From Mesorhizobium erdmanii USDA 3471 (lineage in GTDB: Bacteria > Pseudomonadota > Alphaproteobacteria > Rhizobiales > Rhizobiaceae): a DNA stretch of 64,000 nt. The position numbers and the translations under genes were made by a program. Of the stretch, positions 42,311 to 51,138 are shown in pieces. The first letter of the stretch is position 1, and the number at the start of each line of letters is the position of its first letter. The notes under the pieces are model-generated. The model was not told the DNA's origin. It did no database searches and saw only the letters and a program-made list of their open reading frames with translations. The stretch is from positions 310,001 to 374,000 of the forward strand of contig NZ_KI421453.1 in the NCBI RefSeq assembly GCF_000472705.1, written 5' to 3'.

Positions 42311-44731
42311 CTACGAGCGCAGCCGCTTGCCCTCGGGGTCGAAGGGCGGATGCGGCAGCAGGATCGCCTCATGCGGCCTTCCGAGTATGGCGACCGAGAC
42401 CTTGTCGCCGGCCCTGGCGGAACCCGCCTTGACATAACCGAGCGCCAGAGACTGCTCGACGAAGTAGCCGTAGGCGCCTGATGAGACCTGGCCGATCGGC
42501 GTGCCGTCGGTGAGGAAGATCGGCTCGCCGCCGGTCGCGTCGGCATCCCTGGCGTCGATCGACAGCATGATGAGCTCATCGCGGGCCGGCTTTTCGGCGA
42601 TAGCGGCATAGGCATCGCGGTTGAGGAATTCGCCCTTGTCCAGTTTGACAAGGCCATCGAACTTGACCTCCTGCGGCCAATATTCGGGCGAGTATTCGCG
42701 GCTCCAGCTGCCGTAACCCTTTTCGACGCGCAGCGACATCAGCGCGCGCGATCCGACCGGTCCGGCGCCCACTTCGTTGCCGGCCTTGAGCAGTGCGCCG
42801 TAAAGCGCGACCTGGTCGGTGGCCTTGCAATGCAGTTCCCAGCCAAGGTCGCCGGTGAAGGACACTCTGAGCGCCACCACATCGATGCCCGCGACGGTGA
42901 TCCGGCGCGACTGCATGAAGGGGAATGCCTCGTTCGACAGATCCTCGTTGGTCAGGCGCTGCAGCAGGTCGCGCGAGCCCGGTCCGGCCACATTGAAGCC
43001 GCAGAGGTCCTCGGTGCGCGAGCGGAAGGTCGTACCCTCGGGCAAGGGGACGGCCTTGAAAAACCTTTGGTGGAAGCGCTCGGCCATGCCGGAGCCGATG
43101 ACCATGAATTCGTCATCCGCGAGCCTGGTCACGGTGAAGTCGCCGGCAATGCCGCCGCGCTTGCCGATCAGCGGCGTCAGGCAGGAGCGGCCGATCTTCT
43201 TCGGCATGCGGTTGGCGAACAGTGCGTTGAGCCAGGCCTCGGCACCTGTGCCCTTGACCTCGTATTTGGCGAAATTGGAGATGTCGATGATGCCGGCGCG
43301 TTCGCGCAGCATGCGTGCCTCGCGGCCCACCGGCCCCCACCAGTTCTGGCGCGTGAAGCCGATCGTCTCCTCTCGCGGCTCGCCCTCGGCAGCGAACCAC
43401 AGTGGGTGCTCCCAGCCGAAATTGAGGCCGAAAACGGCGCCGATCCGCTTCTGCATTTCATAGGCAGGCCTGGTCCGCACCGGCCGGCCGGCGGCGCGTT
43501 CCTCGTTGGGGAAATGGATCTTGAAGCGATGGCTGTACTGGTCGTGGACGCGAGCCTTGGTGAAGGCCTTGCCGGCCCAGTGGCCGAAGCGCGCCATGTC
43601 CCAGGCAAACATGTCGAGCGAAGGCTCGCCCTCGATCATCCACTCGGCCGCCAGCTTGCCCATGCCGCCTGACTGCGAGAAACCGGGAATGATGCCATTG
43701 CAACAGAAGTAATTGCTGAGTTCGGGCACCGGCCCGAACAGCACCGCGCTGTCCGGCGACCAGATCATCGGTCCGTTGATCACTTTTTTGACGCCAGCGG
43801 TGCCGACGGCAGGGACACGGGCGATCGCGCGCAGCATGTTCTCCTCTATACGATCGAGATCGTCGGGAAACAGTTCGTGGCCAAAGTCCAGCGGCGTGCC
43901 GTCCTCGGCCCAGAACTTCATCTTGCGCTCGTAGGCGCCGATGAGCAGGCCGAGCCCTTCCTGGCGCAGATAGTACTCGCCGTCACGATCGGCGACGGAG
44001 GGCAAGCGGCGGCCCATGGCGGCGATTTCCGGGATGGTCTCGGTGACGAAATACTGGTGCTCGGTCGGGATCAGCGGCAGTTGCAGGCCAGCCATCGCGG
44101 CCACCTCCCTCCCCCACAGGCCGGCGGCGTTGATCACCCATTGCGTATGGATGTCGCCCTTTGGCGTGCGCACGATCCAACTGCCGTCTGCTTGCGCCTC
44201 GGTCGCGGTGACCGGCGTGAAGCGATGGATTTCGGCGCCGCGCTGGCGCGCGCCCGCAGCGTAGGCAGCGGTGACGCCGGACGGATCGACGTTGCCGCCT
44301 TCCGGCTCGTACATGATGCAGCGTATGCCGTCGAAGTCGACCAGCGGGTGCAGCCGCTCGGCCTCGTCACGCGCGACTTCGTAGAAATTCATCTTGTAAC
44401 GCCGCGCCTTGGCTTCCTGCAGCCTCAGCTGATGCTCGCGCGCCTCGGTCTGGGCGAGATAGAGGGAGCCCGGCTGGAAGATGCCGCAGCCCTGGCCGGT
44501 CTCGGCTTCCAACTCCTTGTAGAGCGCCATGGTGTAGTGCTGGAGGCGGCTGATGTTGGTGGAATCATGCAGGCCGTGAATGTTGGCCGCCGCATGCCAG
44601 GTGGAACCGGAGGTCAGTTCGCTACGCTCCAGGAGGACGACATCCGTCCAGCCGAACTTGGCAAGGTGATAGAGGATCGAGCAGCCGATCAGACCACCGC
44701 CGATGACGACGGCTTGTGCATGAGTACGCAT
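42311..44731 (-). CDS. FAD-dependent DAO-GcvT demethylase (dimethylglycine/sarcosine dehydrogenase-like)
   Basis: 806 residues. The N-terminal half is a DAO-type FAD domain (VIGGGLIGCSILYHLAKFG) with SGSTWHAAAN, where the His is the residue covalently attached to FAD in dimethylglycine dehydrogenase. The C-terminal half is a GcvT-like tetrahydrofolate domain: DISNFAKYEVKG, GFNVAGPGSRDLLQRLT, SFTGDLGWELHC. Such enzymes remove an N-methyl group and pass it to folate. It follows a DppA-like binding protein gene, which may import the substrate. Start ATG 44729-44731. Confidence 0.9.
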   Translation of the reverse strand: MRTHAQAVVIGGGLIGCSILYHLAKFGWTDVVLLERSELTSGSTWHAAANIHGLHDSTNISRLQHYTMALYKELEAETGQGCGIFQPGSLYLAQTEAREHQLRLQEAKARRYKMNFYEVARDEAERLHPLVDFDGIRCIMYEPEGGNVDPSGVTAAYAAGARQRGAEIHRFTPVTATEAQADGSWIVRTPKGDIHTQWVINAAGLWGREVAAMAGLQLPLIPTEHQYFVTETIPEIAAMGRRLPSVADRDGEYYLRQEGLGLLIGAYERKMKFWAEDGTPLDFGHELFPDDLDRIEENMLRAIARVPAVGTAGVKKVINGPMIWSPDSAVLFGPVPELSNYFCCNGIIPGFSQSGGMGKLAAEWMIEGEPSLDMFAWDMARFGHWAGKAFTKARVHDQYSHRFKIHFPNEERAAGRPVRTRPAYEMQKRIGAVFGLNFGWEHPLWFAAEGEPREETIGFTRQNWWGPVGREARMLRERAGIIDISNFAKYEVKGTGAEAWLNALFANRMPKKIGRSCLTPLIGKRGGIAGDFTVTRLADDEFMVIGSGMAERFHQRFFKAVPLPEGTTFRSRTEDLCGFNVAGPGSRDLLQRLTNEDLSNEAFPFMQSRRITVAGIDVVALRVSFTGDLGWELHCKATDQVALYGALLKAGNEVGAGPVGSRALMSLRVEKGYGSWSREYSPEYWPQEVKFDGLVKLDKGEFLNRDAYAAIAEKPARDELIMLSIDARDADATGGEPIFLTDGTPIGQVSSGAYGYFVEQSLALGYVKAGSARAGDKVSVAILGRPHEAILLPHPPFDPEGKRLRS

Positions 44732-44807
44732 GTTTCTTCCCTTTGTTCGGCGACTTTATCTTGGCGTTTGATCTGGCTTACGGGTCAATCGCAGCCGCCC
44801 GGCGAGT

Positions 44808-44832
44808 TCAGGGGCGCAACATGCGCCCCTGA
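44808..44832 (-). other. Perfect 11-bp hairpin after the DppA-like gene
   Basis: TCAGGGGCGCA (44808-44818) pairs with TGCGCCCCTGA (44822-44832) around an ACA loop. It is in the gap between the binding-protein stop and the DAO-GcvT start on the minus strand, and probably sets relative expression of the two. Confidence 0.65.
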
Positions 44833-44852
44833 GATGTTTGCTGCGGCCGGCC

Positions 44853-46508
44853 CTAGGCCTTGTCGAGCCAGACCTTGTCCAGCTGCAGTTCGAATGTCTG
44901 GTGCATGCCGAGGTTCTTCACATAGGTCGCGTGGTGCCGGTAGAGCGAACGCCAGAACGCCTGGACGAGGATACCGGAGTCCTGCAGAGTGAGCTCGACA
45001 TCCTTCATCAGTTCCTTGCGCTTGTCGACGTCCGCCACGGCGAGCGCCGCATTGAGCTTCTTGTCGAACTCCGGATTGGCGTAACCCGACTCGTTCCAAG
45101 CTTCTCCGCTGCGATAGGCGATCGCCAGTACCTGGACGCCGAGCGGCCGCATGCCCCAGTCGGTGGTCGACCACGGATATTTCGTCCAATCGTTCCAGAA
45201 CGACGAGCCCGGAATGATGGTGCGCTTGACCTTGAAGCCGGCCTCGCGCATCTGCGCGGCGACGACGTCGGCCGGGTCCTTGACGTAGTCCGCATCGTAG
45301 GAGATCAGCTCGAACTCGTGATCCGTCTGGCCGGCCTCGGCCATCAGCGCCTTGGCCTTGGCAATGTCACGCGGCACTTTCGGCAGCGCGTAGTATTCCG
45401 GATGAATCGGGCAGACATGGTGGTTCTCCGCGACCTGCCCGAGGCCGCTGTAGCCAAGCTTCAGCACCGTCTCATTGTCGACAGCGAGCTGGATGGCGTT
45501 GCGCACGCGTTTGTCGTCATAGGGCTTGTTGGTCACGTTGGTGCGCAGCACGATGGTGCCGGCGGTGACCACCTGCTCCTTGACCAGCCCCATGCTGTCG
45601 TAGAGGTCGACGGTGCCGCCAACCGTCTGGTAGTTGCAGTCGATCTCACCGGCCTCGAAGGCGCTGCCGATGGCGGGGTTGGAGGCGTCCGATCCGTAGT
45701 CGGTCCAGTCGACGCCATCGAGATAGGGCTCACCGCCGAACCAGGTGAAGTCCTTGCGCCGCCGCACCGAAGCCGACTCGCCGACCTTGTACGAAATCAG
45801 CTCATAGGGACCGGTGCCGGGTGTCTTGAGCATGTCGGCGCCGTTCTTGTCGAAGTCGCGATGGACGATGACCGCCGGATAATCGGAAAAGCCCGGAATG
45901 ATGGTGACGTCGGACTGATGGCATTTCAGCTTCACCGTGTGGTCGTCGACTTTGGTGATAGCGCCGGCTGCGGCTCTCTTGGTGGCGGGATCGATCAGGG
46001 AGTTCATGCGCCCGGCCATCGAATTGCCTTCGGCCGCCTTGTCGCACCACCGCTCGATGTTATGGACGATGTCGTCGGCGTTGAACTCGTCGCCGTTCGA
46101 CCACTTCACGCCCTTGCGCAGATGCAGCGTGTATTCCGTTGCGTCGTCGCTCACCTCCCAGGTCTCGACCAGATGACCCTCGAAGGTGAAGTCGGTGGTG
46201 TAACGGATCATGTAGTCGTTGCACTGGCGCATGACGTTGGCGATCTCGGACCAGTCCCAGGAGCGCGGATCCTTCATGTCCTTGATGATCATTTGCATCT
46301 TGAGGATGCCGCCCTTCTTGCCGGGCACGATCGTCGTGGCCTTGGCCGGCTCGATACCGGCCATCGAATAGGCGAACGCCGTGGAAGCGCCCATCGCGCT
46401 TGCCATGGCCAGGAATTCGCGGCGATCCATCCTGCCGCTTTTGACTTCGGCTGCGTAGCTTTCGATAACCGCCGGGAGGCGATCACCGTTGCTCTTGAAC
46501 ATTGTCAT
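44853..46508 (-). CDS. ABC transporter substrate-binding protein, family 5 (DppA/OppA-like), Tat-exported
   Basis: 551 residues. After about 25 residues the motif DRREFLAMASAMGAS gives a twin-arginine signal. The family 5 core includes HLRKGVKWSNGDEFNADDIV, GTGPYELISYKVGE and NKPYDDKRVRNAIQLAVDNE. These proteins bind peptides, opines and other amino compounds. The start ATG (46506-46508) has GGAGAAC upstream. No matching DppBCDF permease or ATPase genes are in the window, so it must borrow a membrane complex or be an orphan. It sits between a LysR gene and a demethylase gene. Confidence 0.9.
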   Translation of the reverse strand: MTMFKSNGDRLPAVIESYAAEVKSGRMDRREFLAMASAMGASTAFAYSMAGIEPAKATTIVPGKKGGILKMQMIIKDMKDPRSWDWSEIANVMRQCNDYMIRYTTDFTFEGHLVETWEVSDDATEYTLHLRKGVKWSNGDEFNADDIVHNIERWCDKAAEGNSMAGRMNSLIDPATKRAAAGAITKVDDHTVKLKCHQSDVTIIPGFSDYPAVIVHRDFDKNGADMLKTPGTGPYELISYKVGESASVRRRKDFTWFGGEPYLDGVDWTDYGSDASNPAIGSAFEAGEIDCNYQTVGGTVDLYDSMGLVKEQVVTAGTIVLRTNVTNKPYDDKRVRNAIQLAVDNETVLKLGYSGLGQVAENHHVCPIHPEYYALPKVPRDIAKAKALMAEAGQTDHEFELISYDADYVKDPADVVAAQMREAGFKVKRTIIPGSSFWNDWTKYPWSTTDWGMRPLGVQVLAIAYRSGEAWNESGYANPEFDKKLNAALAVADVDKRKELMKDVELTLQDSGILVQAFWRSLYRHHATYVKNLGMHQTFELQLDKVWLDKA

Positions 46509-46635
46509 CGTTGTTCTCCGGTTCAGGGCTTTCCGCCCGTTACATTCCCCTTGCGATATCCATGTTAGGGGCGATGCAAAAATCCCGGAAGGGCTCGAAC
46601 CTTGAAGAACCGCCAAAAACCGGCCCTAAAGACCT

Positions 46636-46668
46636 AAAAAAACGACGCCATTGGCGTGTCAATTTTTT
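46636..46668 (-). promoter_or_regulatory. A-tract regulatory motif upstream of the DppA-like gene (copy 1)
   Basis: Read toward the gene: ATTGACACGCCAATGGCGTC followed by GTTTTTTT. It contains TTGACA as a possible -35 and a near-palindrome around GACGCCATTGGCGTG (plus strand). Twenty-five of 28 bases match the site at 61519. It lies 128 bases from the ATG. The adjacent LysR protein is a candidate binder. Confidence 0.5.
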
Positions 46669-46691
46669 GAGTGCGGGCTCGCCGATCGCTG

Positions 46692-47579
46692 TCAGGCGCC
46701 GTCTTCGCGCGCCCGTGACAGGATCCATTCGCGCACGATGCGCGCGATGTTGCCTTTCGACAGCTGGCTCTCGGTGAGATAGTAATTCCAGGGGCTTGGC
46801 GGCCGAACCGGAAAGGGTTCGACGAGCAGTCCGCGACGCAGATAGGCGTGGGCAAGCGATCGCTGGGTGGCGACCAATCCGGCCCCCATGGCAGCGAGTT
46901 CGAGCGCGATGTTGGAGGCGTTCGTCGACAGCCCCTTGTCGTGGTCGTCCATGTCGACGCCGAGCGCGGTGGCAACGACCTGCCAGTATTCCTGGCGGCC
47001 GTGCACGAAGATCCAGTCCACCTTGAGGATATCTGCCGGGACCTTCACGGCATGCTCGCCTTCGAGCAGCGAAGGTGCACACAGCAGCAACAGCTCATCG
47101 TTCCATAGCGGGATGCCCGCCGGCGGGCGGTCGTCGAAACGCCGCGTCGAAATCGTGATGTCGGCGATCTGTTCGCTGATATCCTCCCAGATCGTGCCGT
47201 GCAGCACGATTTCGATCTCGGGATGTTTCTTGCGAAACGCGGCCATGCAGCCGGCCAGCCAGTTCTCCGCCAGGCTCATCGGACAGGAGACGACGACGGT
47301 GCGGTTGCGCGAGGAGGTCACGATCGCCTCCGTCGCCTGGTCGATCTGATCGAGGGCCTGGCGCAAGGTCGGCAGGAAGGCCTCCCCCATTTCGGTGAGC
47401 TTGAGACTGCGCGGATAGCGGATGAACAATTGCCGTCCGATGTAATGTTCGAGCGCGCGTACATGCGTACTGACCGCGGCCTGCGTGTATCCGAGTTCGT
47501 TCGCGGCGGCGGTGAAGGAGAGATGCCGGGCCGAACTCTCGAAGGATCTGATATAGTTCAACGGGGGTGGCGGCTTCAT
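46692..47579 (-). CDS. LysR-family transcriptional regulator (GcvA-like)
   Basis: 295 residues from ATG 47579, with GGAG 6 bases upstream; an in-frame TTG (47594) lies before that site and is unlikely. The helix-turn-helix segment is SFTAAANELGYTQAAVSTHV, followed by RYPRSLKLTEMG, as in GcvA/AmpR-type LysR proteins. It is divergent from the MmgE/PrpD operon and upstream of the DppA-like gene, the classic position for an activator of flanking units. Three copies of an A-tract motif mark possible targets. Confidence 0.9.
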   Translation of the reverse strand: MKPPPPLNYIRSFESSARHLSFTAAANELGYTQAAVSTHVRALEHYIGRQLFIRYPRSLKLTEMGEAFLPTLRQALDQIDQATEAIVTSSRNRTVVVSCPMSLAENWLAGCMAAFRKKHPEIEIVLHGTIWEDISEQIADITISTRRFDDRPPAGIPLWNDELLLLCAPSLLEGEHAVKVPADILKVDWIFVHGRQEYWQVVATALGVDMDDHDKGLSTNASNIALELAAMGAGLVATQRSLAHAYLRRGLLVEPFPVRPPSPWNYYLTESQLSKGNIARIVREWILSRAREDGA

Positions 47580-47650
47580 CGCTAACTCCTGCAAGACGTA
47601 GGAATAGCTATCCCACAGACGGGCCGGCGTTCAATCGTGCCGGATCGCAA

Positions 47651-47669
47651 GGCGTCATTTTTTTTGGCC
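47651..47669 (+). promoter_or_regulatory. A-tract regulatory motif upstream of the MmgE/PrpD operon (copy 2)
   Basis: GGCGTCATTTTTTTTGGCC is identical over 19 bases to the complement of 61515-61533 and points toward the gene it precedes. It is about 78 bases from the GTG start. The TTGACA half of the other two copies is not conserved here. Confidence 0.5.
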
Positions 47670-47746
47670 AATGCCGCCGAACTAATTGCGTGAAAGCACG
47701 ATGAACCCAAATTAATGATGTCGTGACGCAGAGGGGAGTATTGCCA

Positions 47747-49165
47747 GTGGCTATGCCGTCGCATCGGCGTGAAGGGCCTGACGCGAGTACCAGCGTTGCC
47801 GTTCGTCTCACCGATTTCGTGTTACGGCGGCCGGCGGCCGCATTCCCCGCCTCTGTCCTCGAGCAGGCACGCTATCTCCTGCTGGACACAATCGGTATCG
47901 CCATTGCCGCGGGTCCAATGGAAGCCGGCCGGATTGCCCGCGACACCGCAACGCTTCTCTACGGCTCGACCGACCCGCGGCATTCGGCACGGATGCTTTT
48001 CGACGGCCGCCGCGCCAGCATCGCGGGAGCTGCTTATGCGGCCGCGACACAGATCGACAATCTCGACGGCCATGACGGGTACAGCCCGACCAAGGGCCAT
48101 ATCGGCGTCGCCGTCGTGCCGGCACTGGCAGCGCTTGCCGAGGCACGCCCCGACCTTAGCGGGCCGGAGGCCCTGGCATCCCTGATCGTCGGCTACGAAA
48201 TTGCCGGCCGGGCGGGCATCGCGCTGCACGCAACCGTATCGGACTACCATACATCGGGCGCCTGGAACGCGCTGGGCGTGGTCGCGGTGGCGGCGCGGTT
48301 GCGACGGCTCAACGATAATCAGCTGCGCCAGGCGCTTGGCATTGCCGAGTATCACGGCCCACGCAGCCAGATGATGCGCGAGATCGCGAACCCGACGATG
48401 CTGCATGACGGCTCGGGCGTCGGCACGCTGATCGGCCTGTCCGCCGCCGTGCTCGCCGAACGCGGCTTTACCGGTGCGCCGGCGATCACGATCGAGGAGC
48501 CCGAAGTCGCCGATCATTGGCAGGATCTCGGCGCCTTCTGGCAGGTGCTGCATCAGTATGTGAAGCCATACCCGATCTGCCGCTGGGCGCATGCCGCGAT
48601 CGACGCGACGCGCGGGCTCTGCCAGGCGCATAATCTGGAACCCGCCGACATCAGCCACGTCGAAGTGAACAGCTTCCACTACGCCGCAACGCTGTTCGAC
48701 GGCATGCCGGACACGACCTCCAAGGCGCAGTACAGCCTGCGCTTCGCCGTCGCGACCTTCATCGTCCATGGCCGGATCGGACTGGAGCACATTTCCGGCA
48801 GCGGATTGGAAGATGCTGCGGTCGCGGATATGCTGAGCCGCATCACGGTCCTCGAGTCGGAGCGCCACAGCGCCCGTTTTCCGGCGGGCCGCTGGGCCGA
48901 CGTGGCGATCACGACATCGGATGGGCGGATCCTCGTCTCGGGCGACGTCCATGCGCGCGGCGGACCGGAAGCGCCGCTGACGCAAACCGAGATCGTGGCC
49001 AAGTACATGGAGTTCGCCGCGCCGGTGCTCGGACAAGGCCGCGCCGAGGCGATCCGCGACGCGGTGTTGTCGCTCAATGACCGCGACAGCCTCTTCAGCG
49101 ACCTCTCGGCATTGCTCTACGATCCTCCCCTGATCACCACGATGCTCCAACGCCCAGCGTGGTAG
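47747..49165 (+). CDS. MmgE/PrpD family protein
   Basis: 472 residues from GTG 47747, placed by AGGGGAG 8-9 bases upstream; ATG 47753 and GTG 47723 are alternatives. The family pattern is visible: RYLLLDTIGIAIAAG, AAATQIDNLDGHDGYSPTKG, HIGVAVVPAL and KPYPICRWAHAAID. MmgE/PrpD proteins include 2-methylcitrate dehydratase, cis-aconitate decarboxylase and iminodisuccinate epimerase, so the fold alone does not give the reaction. It starts a five-gene plus-strand operon with DapA-like, 2-hydroxyacid dehydrogenase, MttB-like and D-aminoacylase genes. Confidence 0.85.
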   Translation: MAMPSHRREGPDASTSVAVRLTDFVLRRPAAAFPASVLEQARYLLLDTIGIAIAAGPMEAGRIARDTATLLYGSTDPRHSARMLFDGRRASIAGAAYAAATQIDNLDGHDGYSPTKGHIGVAVVPALAALAEARPDLSGPEALASLIVGYEIAGRAGIALHATVSDYHTSGAWNALGVVAVAARLRRLNDNQLRQALGIAEYHGPRSQMMREIANPTMLHDGSGVGTLIGLSAAVLAERGFTGAPAITIEEPEVADHWQDLGAFWQVLHQYVKPYPICRWAHAAIDATRGLCQAHNLEPADISHVEVNSFHYAATLFDGMPDTTSKAQYSLRFAVATFIVHGRIGLEHISGSGLEDAAVADMLSRITVLESERHSARFPAGRWADVAITTSDGRILVSGDVHARGGPEAPLTQTEIVAKYMEFAAPVLGQGRAEAIRDAVLSLNDRDSLFSDLSALLYDPPLITTMLQRPAW

Positions 49166-49229
49166 CGGCCGGACGGCGGCAGCGACGGTCAACACACTGC
49201 ACGGAACCCATCACGCACAGAGGACACGC

Positions 49230-50138
49230 ATGACCCGCCCGCAAGGAACCATCGCACCGATCCTGACACCGTTCGCGGATGACGGCAGCATCGCACGCGA
49301 TCTCTTTGTGTCGCATGCCAAATGGGTGCTGGATCAGGGCGCGCATTTCCTGTCCCCTTTCGGCACCACCGGCGAGGCGCTGTCGCTGTCGCTCGGTGAG
49401 CGCATGCAAGCGCTGGAATGGCTGATCGAAGCCGGCATTTCACCCAGCCGTCTGATGCCCGGCACCGGCGTCACCGCTTTGCCGGAAACCGTGGAACTGT
49501 CGGCGCACGCGGTCGGGCTTGGCTGCGCCGGCGTGATGGTGCTGCCGTCGTTCTTCTACACCGGCGCCGGCGACAACGGCCAGGCGCGCTACTACGGCGA
49601 ACTGATCGAGCGGGTTGCAAACCCGGCAATGAGGATGATCCTCTACCATATCCCGCAGAACTCCGGCGTGCCGGTGAGTCCGGCCTTGACCGCCCGGCTG
49701 AGCGCGGCGTTTCCCGGCACCGTCGTCGCCTACAAGGACAGCGCCGGCGACTGGGACAACACCGCAGCGGTGATTGCGGCCGCACCCAGCGTTGCGGTGT
49801 TCCCGAGTTCGGAAGCGCAACTGACCAAGGGCTTGGCCAACGGAGCGGCAGGCTGCATCTCGGCCACCGTCAACCTCAACGCCGCGGCCATCCGCTCGCT
49901 TTACGATCGCACGCTGGCCGGAGAGGACGTTGCCGAAGCGGATGCGGCGATCAAGGAATTCCGCAAGATCATCCAGGATGCCGGCCTGATCCCGGCGATG
50001 AAGGCCGTGCTTGCGGTGCGCTCCGGCGACAAACGCTGGCTGAACTTGCGCGCTCCGCACGAGAATGCAACCCTGGCCAATGGGGAAGCGTTGCTCGCCG
50101 CGCTCGGCTCTTCGGCCGATCACATTGGCCGGAACTGA
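49230..50138 (+). CDS. Dihydrodipicolinate synthase (DapA)/N-acetylneuraminate lyase family protein
   Basis: 302 residues. The Schiff-base lysine is in VVAYKDSAGDW and the conserved Tyr in LYHIPQNSG. The substrate carboxylate loop GTTGEALSLSLGER is present. The family covers aldolases and dehydratases using pyruvate or related keto acids. It is not the lysine biosynthesis enzyme by context: the gene lies between an MmgE/PrpD gene and a 2-hydroxyacid dehydrogenase gene. Start ATG 49230. Confidence 0.9.
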   Translation: MTRPQGTIAPILTPFADDGSIARDLFVSHAKWVLDQGAHFLSPFGTTGEALSLSLGERMQALEWLIEAGISPSRLMPGTGVTALPETVELSAHAVGLGCAGVMVLPSFFYTGAGDNGQARYYGELIERVANPAMRMILYHIPQNSGVPVSPALTARLSAAFPGTVVAYKDSAGDWDNTAAVIAAAPSVAVFPSSEAQLTKGLANGAAGCISATVNLNAAAIRSLYDRTLAGEDVAEADAAIKEFRKIIQDAGLIPAMKAVLAVRSGDKRWLNLRAPHENATLANGEALLAALGSSADHIGRN

Positions 50139-50148
50139 GACCGGCGCC

Positions 50149-51117
50149 ATGTCCCGTCGCCCATCCGTCATCCTGCACACCGACCGGCCGGCCGCGGCGC
50201 TGGCCGTGCTCATGGAGACGCATCCGGACCTCGCAGTCCATGCTTGCGACAGTTACGCCGCCCTGCCCGAGCTCATCGGACGCGTGGCGGCGGAAGTGGT
50301 TTATTCCGTCCGCTTCGACGGCACGCCGCGATACCCCCGCCTGGCCCTGGTCGAAAGCCCAACCGTGAAATGGGTCTCGATCGGCGGCTCCGGCACCGAT
50401 CATCTCGGACGCTGGGATCCGGCACGGTTGACGGTGACGAATTCTGCCGGCGTCGCCGCCGGCATGCTGGCGGAATACGCGCTCGGCGCCATGCTGTCCT
50501 TTTCGCTCGACCTGCGCGGATTTGAGCGCAGGCAGCAGGCACGCATCTGGGGCGGCGGCCGTGTCGAGCCGATCGAGGGCAAGACGGTCCTCATCATCGG
50601 CCTCGGCAAGACCGGCGAGGCCGTCGCCAAACGGGCGCGGGCGATGGGTATGCTCACGCTGGGCATCCGCGCGCGCCCCAAACCGACACCAAGTCTGGAC
50701 GAGGTTCATGGCGTTGACGCGCTGTTGCCACTGGTCAACCGTGCCGATTTCATTATCTGCTGTGTGCCTTTGCTGCCGACCACGCGCGGGCTGCTCGACG
50801 AAGCGGCCTTTGCCGCAATGAAGCCGTCCGCCGTGCTCATCGATATCTCGCGTGGCGGCGTGGTCGATGAGACCGCGCTGCTCCAAGCCCTCGACGGCAA
50901 CAAAATCAAGGGCGCGGCGCTCGACGTGTTTGCAACCGAACCACTGCCGGCCGACCATCCCCTGTGGGGCTACGGCAGCGTAGCCATCACGCCGCATTGC
51001 GCGGCTGTCCATGACGGCTGGGACATCAAGTCGGTGCGCATGTTCACCGACAATCTGACGCGCTACCGCCGCGGCGAGCCGCTGGAGAATGTCGTCAGTC
51101 CGGAACGCGGTTACTAA
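50149..51117 (+). CDS. D-isomer specific 2-hydroxyacid dehydrogenase family protein
   Basis: 322 residues. The NAD motif is VLIIGLGKTGEAVAKRARAMG. The catalytic Arg, Glu and His fall in LIDISRGGVVDE, ALDVFATEPLP and ITPHCA. It interconverts a 2-keto acid and its hydroxy acid. ATG 50149 begins 10 bases after the DapA-like stop. In this operon it may reduce or oxidise the keto acid left after amine removal, which is inference. Confidence 0.9.
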   Translation: MSRRPSVILHTDRPAAALAVLMETHPDLAVHACDSYAALPELIGRVAAEVVYSVRFDGTPRYPRLALVESPTVKWVSIGGSGTDHLGRWDPARLTVTNSAGVAAGMLAEYALGAMLSFSLDLRGFERRQQARIWGGGRVEPIEGKTVLIIGLGKTGEAVAKRARAMGMLTLGIRARPKPTPSLDEVHGVDALLPLVNRADFIICCVPLLPTTRGLLDEAAFAAMKPSAVLIDISRGGVVDETALLQALDGNKIKGAALDVFATEPLPADHPLWGYGSVAITPHCAAVHDGWDIKSVRMFTDNLTRYRRGEPLENVVSPERGY

Positions 51118-51138
51118 AACCGAGAGGAAAGCAGTCTC

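Noticed and set aside
44838..46568. A long plus-strand frame opposite the DppA-like gene
   Set aside because: No domain, and the minus strand encodes a complete family 5 binding protein with a Tat signal.
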